Positions 61,854 through 63,942 of a stretch of DNA of 63,942 nucleotides are shown piece by piece. Each line of letters starts with the position of its first letter. Positions within the stretch are counted from its first letter, which is position 1. Under the pieces are notes generated by a model. The model worked only from the letters and a program-made list of their open reading frames with translations, was not told the DNA's origin and ran no database searches. A program made the position numbers and the translations under genes. This DNA comes from Planctomycetota bacterium (lineage in GTDB: Bacteria; Planctomycetota; SZUA-567): contig JAISYL010000167.1 in NCBI GenBank assembly GCA_031269935.1, positions 1-63,942 of the forward strand. The letters run 5' to 3'.

Positions 61854-62867
61854 ATGAAGCGACACGCAAAGCGGTATATGCCCTTTCCGTTCCTGCCGGC
61901 GCTGCTCGCCCTTTTCGGTTCCGCCGTCTCCATGGCGGCGGAGCCCGGGGGCATGCTTCGACTCGGCGTCCCCGACGGCGGCAACTCCTTTCCGCGGCGC
62001 GCCGCCGAGGTTATCGCGGAACGCATCGCCGATGCGGCCGGAGGGGCGCGGGTGACCATCGCCGATGGCGGGAACCAAGCGGGTTCGGGCGTTTGGCGCC
62101 CGCTTCAGGACGGCCGCCTCGAGGTCGGGGTGGTGAGCGCGGCGGAAATCGCTTCCCGGTTCCCCGGATTCGCGGCGCTGAACACGCCGTTCGTTTTCGC
62201 CGATCTCGACGCGGCCGAGCGTTTCTATTTCGGCGAGGGCGGCGCCCGCGTCGCGGCCCTGGCCGCCCGGCGGGACGTGACCGTCGCCGCCTGGTTCGGC
62301 GCCGACGCGCCCTTCCTGCTCTCCCGCGTTCCCCTCGAGTCGGTCGAAAGCGTCAAGGGGTTGCGCGCCGCCTTCGACAGCGCTTCGCCGGCCGTCGAGA
62401 TCTTCCGTTCCCTCGGGGCGGAGGCGAGCGTCCGGCCGTACCGGGACCGGCTTGCCGCGTTTGTCGACGGAATCTACGATGTCGTGGAACTGGATCCGTC
62501 GGGATTGGCCGAGGGGGAGCTTCCGCCGGAGGGCATCCACGCCTATCACTCCGGCTACGTCTTTCCCTTCTGGGCGATCTGCTTCTCCGGGGCCGCCGCC
62601 AAGATGGCTCCGGAGGCGACCCTCTCCGCCCTTGTCCAGGGCGCCCGCGCCGGCGCGGCGGCGGCCGAGGCCGTTCTCGGCGAAGCCTCCGCCGCCGCGT
62701 ACGCCGTATTGAGCCGTCGGGGAGCGTCCTTCAACGCCCTCAACGCCGACTTGTTCGCGGCGGCGGCCGGCCCCGCGGCCGACTCCGCCGTCGCGACCGC
62801 GGACGCGGTCGTTCTCGAGGAAATAAACAAGATAAAAACGATAAAGAATCAGGACGATACCGAATAA
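61854..62867 (+). CDS. TRAP-type (DctP-like) exported binding protein
   Basis: 337 residues with a signal peptide (FLPALLALFGSAVSMAA). DctP-like layout: RLGVPDGGNSFPRRAAEVIA, DGRLEVGVVSAAEI, NTPFVFADLDAAERFYFG, VKGLRAAFDSASPAVEIFRS and the cleft part AYHSGYVFPFWAICFSG. The start is 2 bp after the giant protein stop, with 'gggagg' at the right distance, so it is clearly in the pseudopilin operon. No permease genes are near. Its TAA stop abuts a family B repeat. Confidence 0.78.
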   Translation: MKRHAKRYMPFPFLPALLALFGSAVSMAAEPGGMLRLGVPDGGNSFPRRAAEVIAERIADAAGGARVTIADGGNQAGSGVWRPLQDGRLEVGVVSAAEIASRFPGFAALNTPFVFADLDAAERFYFGEGGARVAALAARRDVTVAAWFGADAPFLLSRVPLESVESVKGLRAAFDSASPAVEIFRSLGAEASVRPYRDRLAAFVDGIYDVVELDPSGLAEGELPPEGIHAYHSGYVFPFWAICFSGAAAKMAPEATLSALVQGARAGAAAAEAVLGEASAAAYAVLSRRGASFNALNADLFAAAAGPAADSAVATADAVVLEEINKIKTIKNQDDTE

Positions 62868-62921
62868 ACGGACTTGTCAAGGAAATCAAACATGCCGCCG
62901 TTTGATTTCCCCCCAGGTCCG
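62867..62921. repeat. Short palindromic repeat, family B (copy 6)
   Basis: Begins at the stop codon of the DctP-like gene. Arms 'cggacttgtcaaggaaatca' and 'tgatttccccccaggtccg' pair; the most diverged copy, but the position after the stop is the same as in copy 5. Confidence 0.7.
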
Positions 62922-63048
62922 CAAACAGGCTGTCGCGGGAATCGGCTCGGGGTTCCGGATTTCCTTCCCGGCCCCAATCCCTCCCCCTCCAGCCGGGCGG
63001 GATGCCGCCGCCAGGCCGCCTCCATCCGTTCGGGATCGCCAAAAACCT

Positions 63049-63275
63049 TGGGCATGACCGACGCAATTTGGGACGTGACCCGGCGGATAGCCGGCATCAA
63101 CCGCGTCCACGGCCTCAAATGCGCGGAGATGGAAAGGATGGGCCGGGGAATCCCCCTGGATCCGGAATCGCCGATTGAGGAATCCGGCGGTGGCCGGGAA
63201 GCCTACGAACAGGACGGGGCCGCCGGCGCCGGGGAATCGCCGGAACCCGGGAAGCGGCTGGCCCCGGCCTAGCGG
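63049..63275 (+). pseudogene. Duplicated 3' end of smc
   Basis: The reading frame MTDAIWDVTRRIAGINRVHG ... PIEESGGGREAYEQDGAAG is a diverged copy of the SMC C-terminus (50660-50883), with a stop at the same position. No start or ATPase part is present, so it is a remnant. It is followed, as at the original site, by the AlkZ-like start. Confidence 0.85.
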
Positions 63276-63316
63276 TCCGCGAAGTCTGGCTCGCGGCGCC
63301 GGCTAGACGGGAAAAC

Positions 63317-63730
63317 ATGACTGACAAGCGTGAGCTTCTCCTCGCTTCATTGGACAAACAATTCTTTTTCGACAAGGGGAAGAAGAAACAGATTGTGTCT
63401 TCACTATGCGGCTTGCAGGCGCAATTCGCCAATAACCCCGGTCACGCCCTCCGCATCCGGGCGAATGATTTCGCCAGCGAGACCTGGTACGACGGCTTGG
63501 TGAAGACCCGGACTTTTCGTCACACTCTTCACGCGGTGAGGAAAGACGAATTGGGATTGTTCTTGTCGGCGCAGGGCGTGCCGGAGGAGTGGGACGATGA
63601 TTGGGGAATGCCGCCGAAAACGATGGCGCGCTGGTCGGCCTTTTTGTTGGACAAAATTAGCGAGGGAGTATGCGGTCGCGAAGCGCTGAAGACCGCGAGC
63701 CGGAAGGCGGCGGGGAAATTCGGGACATAA
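63317..63730 (+). pseudogene. Truncated second copy of the AlkZ-like gene
   Basis: 138 residues. MTDKRELLLASLDKQFFFDK and the Q-A-Q segment SLCGLQAQFANNPGHALRIR match the first ~130 residues of the gene at 50970 closely. The match ends after REALKTASRKA, then the frame runs into unrelated sequence (AGKFGT) and stops. The winged-helix part is absent. Its 3' end abuts the transposase gene below. Confidence 0.8.
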
Positions 63731-63776
63731 TACTATTTTCGCTTGCATAATTAGCTTTTGCCGCTATGGTTTCATC

Positions 63777-63942
63777 ATGTCCCGAATAGTCCGGATAGTG
63801 GCGGTAGGAGTACCTCATCACACAACCCAACGCGGCAATCGCCGCCAGACCGTGTTTTTTACCGATGCCGACTATAGTGCTTATCTTGAATTGTTGGGCG
63901 AGTGGCATATCAAAGGATACTCCGGCCACAAAAAAGAGGCAG
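63777..63942 (+). CDS. REP-associated tyrosine transposase (RAYT/TnpA Y1), partial at window end
   Basis: The first 55 residues are visible: MSRIVRIVAVGVPHHTTQRG and NRRQTVFFTDADYSAYLELL match the N-terminus of Y1 transposases (H-x-T-Q-R-G-N-R). The catalytic HUH and Tyr are not reached. After LLGEW the sequence WHIKGYSGHKKEA departs from the family pattern, so an internal deletion is possible. Just upstream, 'attcgggacat' and 'atgtcccgaat' form an inverted repeat spanning the 5' end. Confidence 0.75.
   Translation, partial: MSRIVRIVAVGVPHHTTQRGNRRQTVFFTDADYSAYLELLGEWHIKGYSGHKKEA

Noticed and set aside
1-63942. CRISPR array, tRNA, tmRNA, RNase P or SRP RNA
   Set aside because: No regularly spaced repeats and no tRNA-like cloverleaf or typical T-loop plus acceptor pattern were found by reading.

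Overview
The window looks like a GC-rich chromosomal segment from an anaerobic bacterium, probably of the Planctomycetes-Verrucomicrobia-Chlamydiae (PVC) lineage. The best lineage marker is a 73-residue basic protein at 10009-10230 (N-terminus MSIHSS, then RNVLTRLERLERL and GLPKVR) that matches the Chlamydia/Verrucomicrobia 'small basic protein' family as I remember it. A class III ribonucleotide reductase operon and several TRAP transporters fit a fermentative or anaerobic, carboxylate-using lifestyle. Species cannot be fixed from this sequence, and no tRNA gene or CRISPR array was seen.

Layout. 1-680: 3' end of 23S rRNA, 5S rRNA, a terminator and a palindromic mobile-element-like repeat. 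772-7900, minus strand: cysE, a chemoreceptor, ruvA, dusB, a coiled-coil zinc-ribbon protein, then hisF-hisH. 8180-14668, plus strand: a membrane protein, a DUF89-like protein with an altered metal motif, the PVC small basic protein, an aminotransferase, glycyl-tRNA synthetase, two small unknowns and an NrnA-type phosphoesterase. 14827-19886, minus strand: a metal operon (znuA-znuC-znuB, a DUF318-type permease and its DUF1980-type partner) plus a small Cys/His-rich exported protein whose start region is tandemly duplicated. 20527-26373, plus strand: fusA with a long leader, a pentapeptide protein, a TPR-like protein, an aminotransferase and greA.

26592-39921, minus strand: a carboxylic-acid catabolic island. 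It holds a LysR regulator, two TRAP transport systems in nested order, a ketopantoate-reductase-like enzyme, a lactate/malate-type dehydrogenase, an SDR, a homocitrate/isopropylmalate-synthase-like enzyme, an FAA-family hydrolase and an HMG-CoA-lyase-like enzyme. Two promoters here carry near-identical LysR-type boxes at identical spacing. 40153-41432: an IS3-like relic and a shortened MnmE-like GTPase. 41836-47099: nrdR-nrdD-nrdG, an unknown two-repeat protein and an AmmeMemoRadiSam-type radical SAM enzyme; the NrdD appears to have lost its glycyl-radical glycine. 47122-54477: smc, an AlkZ-like winged-helix protein, an HxlR regulator divergent from a degenerate metallo-beta-lactamase-like protein and a nitroreductase. 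55047-62867: a pseudopilin operon with a giant 1427-residue PilX/GspK-like protein and a TRAP-type binding protein. 62867-63942: a diverged duplication of the smc 3' end plus the AlkZ-like 5' end, cut off beside a REP-associated transposase gene.

Two dispersed repeat families run through the window. Family A is a ~145-165 bp near-complete palindrome with TA-type ends (three clear copies and one diverged relative). Family B is a ~55 bp palindrome (six copies). Both tend to sit at gene 3' ends, and in two cases a family A end supplies the stop codon of the adjacent gene.
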